From: CAVVSD01 sp963750895
GTDB lineage: Bacteria > Actinomycetota > Thermoleophilia > Solirubrobacterales > Solirubrobacteraceae
DNA: 64,000 nt
NCBI GenBank assembly: GCA_963750895.1
Contig: CAVVSD010000003.1
Coordinates: 372,001-436,000, forward strand
Direction of reading: 5' to 3'
Each line of letters opens with the position of its first letter. The first letter of the stretch is position 1. Position numbers and translations under genes: made by a program. Of the stretch, positions 56,786 through 64,000 are shown in pieces. Under the pieces are notes generated by a model. The model was not told the origin of the DNA, did not search any database, and saw only the letters and a program-made list of their open reading frames with translations.

Positions 56786-58569
56786 CTCCGGGCGGTCTCC
56801 TTGGCCTCGGCCTTGGCCTGCGTGGTCGTCCGGGGCGCGTAGGCGACCAGGCCGCGCTCGGTGAGGTCGCGCAGCAGCGACGGCGCGAGCTCGATGAACT
56901 CGTCGAGCAGGTCGGGATCGAAGTGGGTGCCCCGGCCGTCGCGCAGCTCGTCGAGCGCCGCGTCCAGCGTCCAGGCGTCCTTGTAGGTGCGGGCGGACAT
57001 GAGCGCGTCGAACACGTCGACGATCGCGCAGATCCGGCCGGGCACCGGGATCTCCTCGCCGCGGAGGCCGTTCGGGTACCCGCTGCCGTCGAAGCGCTCG
57101 TGGTGCGTGAGCGCGATCTCCTCGGCCATCTGCAGCAGCGGGGACGTCGAGCCGGAGAGGATGCCGGCGCCGATCGTCGTGTGGGTCTGCATGAGCGTGC
57201 GCTCGGACTGCTCGAGCCGTCCCGGCTTGAGCAGGATGCGGTCCGGGATGCCGATCTTGCCGACGTCGTGCATCGCGCTCGCCTGCTGGAGCAGGTCGGC
57301 CTCGCTCACCGACATCCCGTGCGCGATGCCGAGCGCGCGCGAGAGGTGGCCGATCCGCTGGATGTGCAGGCCGGTCTCGCCGTCGCGCGCCTCGGCCGCC
57401 TGGCCGAGCCGGTGCACGACGTCCAGCTGCGTGGAGCGCAGCTCGGCGGTGCGTTCGCGGACGCGCTCCTCGAGCACCTCGTTGAGCTGTGCGACGCGCG
57501 CGCGCTCCCAGTTCGCCAGCGCGTACGACGCGACGATCGCGGTGATCGTCGCGACGGCGAGCGCCGTCAGCGGCGCGGTGAGCGGGAGGATGAGCCCGGC
57601 GCCCCACGCGAAGTACGAGATGAGCGCGTAGACGGCGGCGAGGATGAGCGCGCCGGCCACGGCGAGGACGAGCCGCGCGCGGGCGGCGAGCACCGCGGGC
57701 GCCAGGCCGCCGAGCAGCACGATGACGATGCCGAGCCAGAGCGGGGCGGGGGCGAGCGGGTTGTCGTTCAGCGCGGTCCAGATCGCGTTGGCCTGCACCT
57801 CGGGGCCCGCCATGAGCTCGTGCGACATCGGCGTGGCGTGGCGGTCCTGCAGGCTGGGCGCGGAGGCGCCGACGACGACGATCTTGCCGCGGACGTCCGC
57901 GGGGTCGAACCTGCCCTTCTCCACGTCGATGAACGACAGGGTCGGGAAGGACTCCGGCACGCCCTGGTAGTCGATCCAGGCCTCGCCGTCGTGGAAGCGC
58001 GTCGGGACCTTGCCGGTGGCCGACTTGACGGCCTGCACGGCGAGGCTGGGGAGGCCGCCGACCTGCTCGTAGTACTTGCGGATCACGCCGCCGGTGTCGG
58101 TCGGCAGGTTCGCCATCCCGACGAGCGCCTTGGCCGCGTCGGTGTTCTCGGAGCCGCCGAGGACCTTCGTGTCGCCGCCCTCGTCGACCTCGGTCGCGGC
58201 GAGCACGGTGCCGGGCTTGCGCGAGACCGCGTCGAACAGCGCGAGGTCCTCCTTGTTCTCGGTCGGCTCGGTGAACTGGACGTCGTAGACGACCGTCTTC
58301 GCGCCCGCGCGGCGCAGCTCGTCGATGACCTTGGCGTGGCGGCTGCGCTTGAAGGGCCAGACCTCGTCGTTGGGCGGGTCGAACGTCTTCGGGTCGATCG
58401 CCACGACGGCGATCTGTCCCTGCGAGCCGTCGGCGTGCAGGCGCGAGCGCGCGTCGAGCGTCTGGTCCTCGAGCGAGTCGCCGACGCTCGTCAGCAGCAT
58501 GACGAGCCCGACCGCCGCCCCGAGGATCGGGGCGAGTGCGAAGGTGCGAAGGCCTGGCCGGCTCCGCAC
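56782..58569 (-). CDS. CHASE2 sensor with HD-GYP cyclic-di-GMP phosphodiesterase domain
   Basis: A 595-residue membrane receptor from a GTG at 58569. An N-terminal helix (~8-28) is followed by an extracellular CHASE2 domain (~30-265; DQTLDARSRLHADGSQGQIAVVAID-type start), then three transmembrane helices (~275-350) and a short coiled coil. The HD-GYP domain (~385-570) has HDVGKIGIPDRIL and HHERFDGSGYPNGLRGEEIP, with all metal-binding histidines and the GYP. It would hydrolyse cyclic di-GMP in response to an extracellular cue. Its stop shares CTAG with the DUF1707 gene. Confidence 0.88.
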   Translation of the reverse strand: MRSRPGLRTFALAPILGAAVGLVMLLTSVGDSLEDQTLDARSRLHADGSQGQIAVVAIDPKTFDPPNDEVWPFKRSRHAKVIDELRRAGAKTVVYDVQFTEPTENKEDLALFDAVSRKPGTVLAATEVDEGGDTKVLGGSENTDAAKALVGMANLPTDTGGVIRKYYEQVGGLPSLAVQAVKSATGKVPTRFHDGEAWIDYQGVPESFPTLSFIDVEKGRFDPADVRGKIVVVGASAPSLQDRHATPMSHELMAGPEVQANAIWTALNDNPLAPAPLWLGIVIVLLGGLAPAVLAARARLVLAVAGALILAAVYALISYFAWGAGLILPLTAPLTALAVATITAIVASYALANWERARVAQLNEVLEERVRERTAELRSTQLDVVHRLGQAAEARDGETGLHIQRIGHLSRALGIAHGMSVSEADLLQQASAMHDVGKIGIPDRILLKPGRLEQSERTLMQTHTTIGAGILSGSTSPLLQMAEEIALTHHERFDGSGYPNGLRGEEIPVPGRICAIVDVFDALMSARTYKDAWTLDAALDELRDGRGTHFDPDLLDEFIELAPSLLRDLTERGLVAYAPRTTTQAKAEAKETARS

Positions 58570-58573
58570 GGAC

Positions 58574-60103
58574 CTAGTGCTTGTTGCGGGCCAGGTAGCT
58601 GTGGCCCTTGCGGACCGTGACGGTGCGCTTGCGGACGGAGTCGCGGACGCTCACCGCGCCGCTGGAGACGGACACCAGGGTGCCGTCGCAGCGGTCGGTC
58701 GTGCGCCACACGGTGCCGCGCACGGTCGCCGTCGCGTTGCGGCCGCGGGTGCGGAACTTGCCGCGCCGGTCGCTGCCCCAGAGCGTGTTCGTGCGCCGCT
58801 TCTTCGTCGCCGCGGAGCTGGCCTGCGAGCAGGTCAGCCGCCCGCGCAGCTCGAGCGTCGTCATGCCGCGGAGGCTACGCGACTTCGACTGGCGCACCTT
58901 GAAGAAGCCGCCCCAGAAGCGGCCGGACTGCGTCGTGTTGCCCGGCAGGGCCGACACGAGCGAGACCTTGCCGTCGCGCACGTCGAACGTGGAGCCGACC
59001 GGCACCTTGCTCGTGCCGCGCAGGACGTAGGAGCGCCCGGAGCCCGGGAGCGTGACGCGCACCGTGCCCGTCGGCGTGACCACGACGGTCTTGCCGAGCT
59101 GGGGCACCGGCGGCGCCGGGGCGGCGACGGCCTTCGGCGGCGGTGCCGGGTCCGCGGTCCAGCGCCCGACCCAGCCGCCGCTGTAGGCGGTGAACCAGAT
59201 CGAGCCGTCCGCGGAGGCCGCGACGCCGCGCGGGCCCGCGCCGGCGCTGAGCGGGACCGTCGTGATCGTGCCGTCGAGGCCGACGCGCGCGAGGGCGTTG
59301 GCGCCGTAGGCGGCGACGTAGAGGTTGCCGTCGGCGCCCGCGGCGATGCCGCGCGGGTCCGCGCCGGCGGGCAGACCTGCGCTGAACCGCGTGACCGCGC
59401 CGGCCGTCGTGACGCGCAGGATCGCGCCGTTGCCGCCGCTCTCGGTCACCCAGAGGTTGCCGTCGGCGCCGGTCGTGAGGTCGTACGGGCGGTCGAGGCC
59501 GCCGGCGACGGGCCAGGTCAGCGTGCCGTCGGCGGCGACGCGGCCGATGCGACCGCTGCCGGATGCGGTGAACCACATCGCGCCGTCGGGACCGGCCGCG
59601 ATGCTCATCGGCTGGGTGCCGCTGGGGAGCGTGACGTCGTTGTGCGCGCTGTTCGGCGAGCTCGCCGGGTCGATGCGCCCGACGACGTTGCAGTCGAGCT
59701 TGGAGAACCAGATGCCGCCGTCCGGCGCGGTTGCCACGCCGGTGGGCTCGCAGCCGGGGCCGAAGTTCCAGGTGGAGATCGCGCCGAGCGCCGTGCTCAC
59801 GGGCGCGCGCCCGAGGCGGTCGGACGTGCCGCCGGTGAACCAGAGGTTGCCGCCGAGGTCGAACGTCGCGTCGACGAGGCTGGGGTAGCCGCCGGCGGGG
59901 AACCGCGCGACGGAGCCGTCAGGGGCGACGCGGTCGATCGTCGCGCCGCCGTCCTCGAGCACCCACATGGCGCCGTCGGGCGCCTGGGCGATGCCGGAGG
60001 GATGCGAGCCGGAGGGGAGCGGGTACTCGGTGACGCCGGCGCTGGCAACGGCCGGCAGAGCGAGCAGAGCGATCGCCGCTAGCCCGATGACGAGACGGCG
60101 CAT
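58574..60103 (-). CDS. Secreted Vgb/virginiamycin-B-lyase-like beta-propeller protein
   Basis: A 509-residue exported protein from the ATG at 60103, with the signal peptide MRRLVIGLAAIALLALPAVA. Residues ~25-310 consist of about six or seven repeats of a propeller blade (APDGAMWVLED, DLGGNLWFTGG, APDGGIWFSKLD, GPDGAMWFTASGSGRIGRV, GADGNLWVTESGG, GADGNLYVAAYG, SADGSIWFTAYSG). This is the Vgb/streptogramin lyase pattern. A proline-rich hinge follows and then a C-terminal beta domain. The lyase active-site residues cannot be confirmed, so it is best called a propeller. It is likely a wall or extracellular binding protein. Confidence 0.8.
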   Translation of the reverse strand: MRRLVIGLAAIALLALPAVASAGVTEYPLPSGSHPSGIAQAPDGAMWVLEDGGATIDRVAPDGSVARFPAGGYPSLVDATFDLGGNLWFTGGTSDRLGRAPVSTALGAISTWNFGPGCEPTGVATAPDGGIWFSKLDCNVVGRIDPASSPNSAHNDVTLPSGTQPMSIAAGPDGAMWFTASGSGRIGRVAADGTLTWPVAGGLDRPYDLTTGADGNLWVTESGGNGAILRVTTAGAVTRFSAGLPAGADPRGIAAGADGNLYVAAYGANALARVGLDGTITTVPLSAGAGPRGVAASADGSIWFTAYSGGWVGRWTADPAPPPKAVAAPAPPVPQLGKTVVVTPTGTVRVTLPGSGRSYVLRGTSKVPVGSTFDVRDGKVSLVSALPGNTTQSGRFWGGFFKVRQSKSRSLRGMTTLELRGRLTCSQASSAATKKRRTNTLWGSDRRGKFRTRGRNATATVRGTVWRTTDRCDGTLVSVSSGAVSVRDSVRKRTVTVRKGHSYLARNKH

Positions 60104-60372
60104 CGATCCAGTATGGGTCAGATGGAGGGTTCTTGGTGCCACTTCGTGCGATAACGCGCCAGAGGCTCAGATCTTGCACGGGAGTGACTCTGTTCTTTGG
60201 ACTGCTTCGAAATCTCCAATCACAGCAGTCTCTCCGGATTCGAGCCGATCGGACGACGCGCGAGGATGGCGCCGCGGCGCTGGGCGGGCGACCTACCCGA
60301 CCGGGTGGCGAAAGTGGACGAGAGTTGGAGACGGACGGGCAGGCGTCGGCGCGGGTACACTCGGCTCCGCAC

Positions 60373-60446
60373 GGTGGGCGTAGCTCAGCTGGTAGAGCTC
60401 CTGGTTGTGGTCCAGGCGGTCGCGGGTTCAAGTCCCGTCGCTCACC
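60373..60446 (+). tRNA. tRNA-His (GTG)
   Basis: The acceptor stem GTGGGCG (60374-60380) pairs with CGCTCAC (60439-60445). The G at 60373 and C at 60446 are the G-1:C73 pair unique to tRNA-His. The anticodon stem CCTGG/CCAGG encloses TTGTGGT, giving anticodon GTG. The T-arm GCGGG-TTCAAGT-CCCGT is present. CCA is not encoded. It is the probable attachment site of the element that follows. Confidence 0.93.
60422..60446 (+). other. Candidate attL core (3' end of tRNA-His)
   Basis: The T-arm and 3' acceptor half of the tRNA-His gene lies 122 bases before a tyrosine-integrase gene on the same strand. That is the usual geometry for tRNA-targeting elements. The matching direct repeat (attR) was not seen elsewhere in this window, so the element would extend past 64,000. 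Inference from position. Confidence 0.4.
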
Positions 60447-60567
60447 CCTTGTAGTTCCGGGAGATATCGATGGACGGGGCCCTGACACCGCGGGTCTCGT
60501 GGTACCAACGTGGTACCAATTTCTTCGCGGGGAGCGCCGGCTCGCGCCCCGCTGATGAGGCGTGGCG

Positions 60568-61774
60568 ATGGCTAGCGCCTCAGCCTTCCGCCGCTCCCAC
60601 GGCACCGGTTCGCTGCTCGCTCTGCGAGCGACGCCAGCGGGCGCGAGCACTGGTACGGCAAGTGGCGCGAGGACGGCCGCCAGGTCAAGCGCAAGCTCGG
60701 GCCGAAGCGCGCCCCGGGCACGAGCCGACGGTCTCACGCGCGCGCAAGCCGAGCGCGAGCTGCGCAGGGTCATGGACGAGGTCACAGCGGATCCCGTCGT
60801 CGAGGAGCTCTCGCTGGAGGAGGCCGGGCGCCGGCACGTCGATCGCCTCGAGCTGCTGGGACGCAAGCGCTCGACGCTCATGGACTACCGCTCGACCTTG
60901 CGCGTGCACCTCGTGCCGTTCTTCGGCGATGCCCCGATCGCGGCGATCACCGCGGGGCAGATCGAGCGCTACCTGACGGTCAAGCTCGCGCGCCGGGCCG
61001 CGCGCCCAAGAGCATCCGCAACGACCTCGGGCTGCTGTACGGCGTCCTCGGGTTCGCGGAGAAGCGCGGCTGGGTCGCGAGCAATCCGTGCAAGCACGTC
61101 GAGCTGCCGCGCGCGGGCACGCACGACGACGGCGACATCCGCTACCTCAGCCCCGAGGAGGTCGAGGCGCTGCTGCCGGGCGGTTCCGGACGACGACCTC
61201 GGCTGCACCGAGCGTCTGCTGTACCGCGCCGCCGCGATGACCGGTCTGCGCCAGGGAGAGCTGCTCGCGCTGCGCTGGCGTGACGTCGACTGGCCGGCAG
61301 GTCGCGTCCGGGTGCGTCGCAGCCTGGTCCGCGGCGAGTTCGGGACGCCCAAGTCACGTCGAGCGTCCCGCTCGGTCCCGCTGGCCGATGCGTTGGCGGC
61401 CGCGCTGGACGCGCATCAGCGCGCGCTCCGCCTACCCGGGCGATGACCACCTGGTCTTCGCCCACCCGCACCTGGGCAAGCCGATCGACCGGTCCAAGCT
61501 GCTCAAGCGCTACAAGGCTGCCGTTCGTCGCGCCGGCATCCGCGACGTGCGCTTCCACGACCTGCGCCACACCTTCGGCACCCGCATGGCCGCCGCGGGT
61601 GTCCCGATGCGCACGCTGCAGGAGTGGATGGGCCACCGCGACTTCAAGACCACGCTCATCTACGCCGACTACGCGCCGAGCGCGCAGGAGCGCGAGTTCG
61701 TCGAGCGCGCCTTCGCGCCGGAGCCGGTCGGACATCCGCCGAACGCGGGGCGAACCCGCACGGAGATGACCTAG
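60568..61774 (+). pseudogene. Tyrosine recombinase/integrase, broken by several frameshifts
   Basis: Coding similarity continues across three frames. In order: SHGTGSLL; SGREHWYGKWREDGRQVKRKLG (another frame); LTRAQAERELRRVMDEV and the SAM-like core-binding domain LMDYRSTLRVHLVPFFGD; SIRNDLGLLYGVLGFAEKRGW (another frame); and LLYRAAAMTGLRQGELLALRWRDVDW with the first catalytic Arg. Finally HTFGTRMAAAGVPMRTLQEWMGH contains the HxxR and second His, and LIYADYAPS contains the nucleophile Tyr. All catalytic residues exist, but at least five frame changes (near 60,625, 60,718, 60,995, 61,182 and 61,425) separate them. It is either a decayed gene or locally poor sequence. It is the integrase of an element inserted at tRNA-His. 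Confidence 0.82.
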
Positions 61775-61781
61775 GAGAGAC

Positions 61782-61991
61782 ATGGACGAACTTCTCGACG
61801 CCCAGGCCGTCGCCGAGCTGCTCGGCGTGCCGAAGGGCTGGGTCTACGAACAGAGCCGCCGCGGGAGCATCCCGACCGTCACCCTCGGTCGCTACCGCCG
61901 ATATCGCCGCGCCGCGGTGGAGGAGTGGGTGCGCAACCTGGAGGCCGACGCAGCAGCGCCTCCCGGCCGGCGCCGACCCATTCCTCGCTAG
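61782..61991 (+). CDS. Excisionase-type helix-turn-helix protein
   Basis: A 69-residue protein from the ATG at 61782, seven bases after the integrase stop. It is a MerR-like winged helix of the excisionase/AlpA group: LLDAQAVAELLGVPKGWVYEQSRRGSIPTV, then LGRYRRYRRAAVEEWVRN. Such proteins accompany integrases and bias recombination towards excision. Unlike its neighbours it is intact. A hairpin begins at its stop codon. Confidence 0.82.
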   Translation: MDELLDAQAVAELLGVPKGWVYEQSRRGSIPTVTLGRYRRYRRAAVEEWVRNLEADAAAPPGRRRPIPR

Positions 61992-62011
61992 TCGAGGACC
62001 TCGTCCTCGAC
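61991..62011. terminator. Hairpin after the excisionase gene
   Basis: A perfect 9-bp stem GTCGAGGAC / GTCCTCGAC with the loop CTC starts on the last base of the excisionase stop codon. It has no T-run. It may be a terminator or simply a recombination-related dyad. Confidence 0.45.
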
Positions 62012-62826
62012 CTAACCCGCCCATAGCCGGAGGCGGAGCCGCCGGTCAAGAGCGCCGCGTCAGCGGTCGCGCGAAGCGCGAGCCGAAGGCCGCTCTTGAC
62101 GGGCGCGGAGGCGGAGGCTACCCAGCACGGCCCGGGGCCCGGGTACGCCCGAGCGGAACGCGCTGCCCCGCAGCCCGTCGCCGGTCGAGTGGCAAGCTTG
62201 CACGCTCGATTCGTAGCTCGCTGGCCATCGAGCTATCCAGCTAGCTTGATAGCTCGCTAGCAGCAGGGCTCAGCATGGGCCCGACGATCTGAGCGACGAG
62301 AACCCGAGCCGTTGGCTGCCTCGCAATCAGCGCCCGCCGCACGACGCCGCCGCAATCCGCGTCCTTCCTCTGTCGCCAAGCCCAGGCCGGCACTGCCGCT
62401 CCGCGCTACATGTCTCTTTAGCTCCGACCGTGCACTTGCCTCCTCTTCGGCCCTACGGAGATCCCACGCCTTTTCATGGGAAGTTTTGAGATGTCATCCA
62501 TCTTGATTCCCTCACCTGACCAGCTGTCCGAGAACCACCCACCCCTCATCCGCTCTCGTCCCGCCCCTGCTGCTTGAGCCCTTGAACCGATCCCGACCAT
62601 CCGATCGCCCCTTTAGGGGTGAGTGGGTGGTCGGGGGGCGGAGAACGGGCGAAGAACCCCAGCCGGGGCGGGACGAGAGCGGCCGCCACCCGCGACAACA
62701 GGCGAACGGCTCCGATGAGTGCCCGATCGGTGCGTGCGCGATCCGCACGACGGTCCGGCCTCCGGGGCTGGGGCCCGCGGGATCGCCTGGTCCTCTCGAC
62801 AGCGGCGACGTGGGACACTTCCCGCC
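62012..62826. other. Gene-free stretch with dyads and short repeats
   Basis: I see no convincing gene here: the open frames are short, and none has the codon pattern of the neighbours. The GC content falls in 62,210-62,560. The stretch contains a nested stem-loop at 62045-62100, two direct copies of TAGCTCGCT at ~62,213 and ~62,250 next to GCTAGC palindromes, and a CCCC-TTTA-GGGG hairpin near 62,609. It is consistent with non-coding DNA of a mobile element. Confidence 0.5.
62045..62100. repeat. Nested stem-loop element
   Basis: Outer arms GTCAAGAGCG (62045-62054) and CGCTCTTGAC (62091-62100) are perfect 10-bp complements. Inside lies a second perfect hairpin, TCGCGC-GAA-GCGCGA (62067-62081). 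It could be a structured RNA, an origin or recombination dyad, or the remnant of a repeat. There is no other evidence. Confidence 0.4.
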
Positions 62827-63344
62827 ATGGTGCGACCCCGTGCCGATCAGCCAGCTGAGCGCGTCGTGGCGCTCGTCGGACCGGGCATCAGCATCGACCG
62901 CGAGCAGCCGACCGACTGGGACCATGCGGGCCCGCGGATGCGTGCCATCGCTGCGGCCATGCCATCGCAGACGCACGTCGCTCTGCGCGCGCTGCGTGAC
63001 GCAGGACGGTTGCACGGCGTCGTGTCGAGCACCGAGCAGCATGCTGCTAACGACGAGTCGGGCATCACCGCGGACGTCGAGTTGCGCGGCTCGGTGCGAG
63101 AGTCGCGCTGCCCGGCGGGTATGCGGCTACACCGAGCCGCTGCTGTGCCTGATCGAGATGTTGCCTGAGCCGCACTGCGCTGCCTGCGGAACCGTGCTCG
63201 GCCCCGGAACTCCCGCCGAGCCCGATGCGGATCTCTCGAGCCGTCGACCTGGTGCGAGGTGCCGACGTGCTCTTGCTCGTCGGAGCGTCCGCGAGCCACC
63301 CGCTGGTTCAGCACGCTCGCAGCGTCGCCGAACTGGATTCCTGA
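62827..63344 (+). pseudogene. Sirtuin (Sir2-like NAD-dependent deacylase) remnant
   Basis: A recognisable but broken Sir2 sequence from an ATG at 62827. Frame 1 gives QTHVALRALRDAGRLHGVVSS and ITADVELRGSVRESRC, corresponding to the sirtuin helix and ELHGS/zinc-knuckle strand. The next frame gives PHCAACGTVLGP (second zinc CxxC), and the third DLVRGADVLLLVGASASHP-type text for the NAD-binding GTS region, ending at a TGA at 63342. The normal TQNxDxLH motif is degraded (SSTEQHAANDESG), so this is more than sequencing error. The usual N-terminal GAGxS nucleotide loop is reduced to GPGISI. Probably non-functional. Confidence 0.6.
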
Positions 63345-63419
63345 TCGCCAGATCGGAAGCCATCGGTCGGCGGCACGGGCCACTCGGGCGGCTGCAGCCA
63401 CCCCGACGCCGGGGTGAAC

Positions 63420-64000
63420 TCGCCCTTTGCCCTCGTACTTGTAGAAGTTCGTCCGGTCGTTGGGGGGTCCAGCTGACCCGCTTGACCTCGACCCCGTTGC
63501 CTTCGCGCCCTGCATGATCGCGTCCGAGCTCTCCGTGGCGCCGGCAGCTCCGGATAGACGACGGCGGCCGACTTGGCCTTGAGGACCTTCCCGGCGAACG
63601 TCCCGAAGGGAGATGAGACGTGGACGCCGTCTCCGAACAGATGAACCCGTTCGTGTTCTTCGGGTCGGCCGGACCGGCCGCGACGCTGTAGATCATCGGC
63701 TTCTCGCCGTTGATGCTCGAGACCGGCGACTGGCCGGCGATCGCCACGGCGCCGACGGCGATGACGTCGACGTCCTCATCGTTGGCGAGCTTCTGCCCAC
63801 AGGTCGGCCCTGCTCCTCCGTGGTCGAGGTGAAGCATGTCCGCAGCTCGAGCGGATGCCCGTCGATGCCGCCGAGCTCCTCGTTGAGGTACTTGATCGTC
63901 ATCTCGGCGCCCGCGGTGCCGCGGCCCGATGTCCGCGGGGCCGCCCTGCGGGTTGACCCAGCCGATCACGATCGGCGACTTGCCCTTGTCCGCGGCGCCG
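63420..64000 (-). pseudogene. Branched-chain amino acid-type ABC substrate-binding protein, truncated and frameshifted
   Basis: Reading leftwards from the window edge, pieces in several frames spell a LivJ-like periplasmic-binding protein. In order: SPIVIGWVNPQGGPADIG; EMTIKYLNEELGGIDGHPLEL; CGQKLANDEDVDVIAVGAVA; SPVSSINGEKPMIYSVAAGP; GDGVHVSSPFGTFAGKVLKA; AIMQGAKATG; VEVKRVSWTP; and FYKYEGKG. At least four frame changes occur in under 600 bases. The N-terminus lies beyond the window. The second lobe is missing after ~63,420, where the sequence stops resembling the family. It is either a truncated gene beside the island or low-quality sequence. Confidence 0.65.

Noticed and set aside
58574..60103. 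Active virginiamycin B lyase
   Set aside because: Only the propeller repeat pattern is visible. The signal peptide and C-terminal beta domain are not features of the resistance enzyme, and the catalytic residues could not be confirmed.
62312..62506. Small Arg/Ser-rich open frame
   Set aside because: It has no ribosome site, no recognisable domain, and a codon pattern unlike the neighbouring genes.

Overview
The window is about 64 kb of very GC-rich (roughly 72-74%) bacterial DNA. Genes are tightly packed, with many ATGA, GTGA and TGATG stop/start overlaps and frequent GTG starts. Gene content (ABC1 kinase, DUF1015, DUF1707 protein, SARP-type regulator, two-component flavin monooxygenase, many SDR and acyl-CoA enzymes, DtxR regulator) fits a soil actinobacterium. 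I infer Thermoleophilia/Solirubrobacterales, but no rRNA or marker gene here proves it.

Layout. 1-9.8 kb is housekeeping and stress: thioredoxin reductase tail, ECF-like sigma factor with O6-alkylguanine repair protein, 3-hydroxyacyl-CoA dehydrogenase, rhodanese, NUDIX, OsmC, DUF1015, CAP protein, tRNA-Pro and an ABC1 kinase. 9.8-15.7 kb is catabolic: SDR, iron alcohol dehydrogenase/maleylacetate reductase, LigB- and LigA-like dioxygenase subunits, LysR, GntR and a MetE-like enzyme. 15.7-24.4 kb holds an SDR, an NTF2-like protein, a hydantoinase/acetophenone-carboxylase-type pair (HyuA, and HyuB with a fused zinc-ribbon gamma-like domain), a cupin, a zinc alcohol dehydrogenase, an XRE-cupin regulator and a thioredoxin-reductase-like flavoprotein. 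24.4-31.7 kb holds transport, signalling and secreted proteins plus tRNA-Arg.

The most notable part is 31.7-45.1 kb. A four-gene operon (32,923-39,806) encodes an EPSP-synthase-like domain fused to an acyl-CoA ligase, an acyl-CoA dehydrogenase, a FabL-like SDR with Tyr-x6-Lys spacing, and an old-yellow-enzyme/dienoyl-CoA reductase. This is the gene set known for making cyclohexanecarboxyl-CoA from shikimate in some Streptomyces antibiotic clusters. No polyketide synthase is present here, so an omega-cyclohexyl fatty acid starter is a reasonable hypothesis. Next to it, the reductase and oxygenase of a two-component flavin monooxygenase flank a large MalT-like/SARP regulator. A shared ~60-80 bp element with 11-bp direct repeats lies upstream of each, in the same orientation relative to each gene.

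45.1-60.1 kb holds a hydrolase, an RTX-repeat protein, a metal operon (multicopper oxidase, ZIP transporter, DtxR regulator), a quinone-oxidoreductase-like gene, an ABC exporter divergent from a two-component system, a YbdK-type ligase, a DUF1707 protein, a CHASE2/HD-GYP protein and a Vgb-like propeller. From 60.4 kb a tRNA-His is followed by a disrupted tyrosine integrase, an excisionase-like gene, structured non-coding DNA, a broken sirtuin and a broken, truncated ABC substrate-binding protein. This looks like the left end of a decayed integrative element, or a poorly assembled contig end.

Several otherwise intact genes (rhodanese, iron alcohol dehydrogenase, MetE-like, HpaB, multicopper oxidase, quinone oxidoreductase) contain single-base frameshifts, mostly of the +1 type in GC runs. 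I treat these as probable sequence errors rather than biology.
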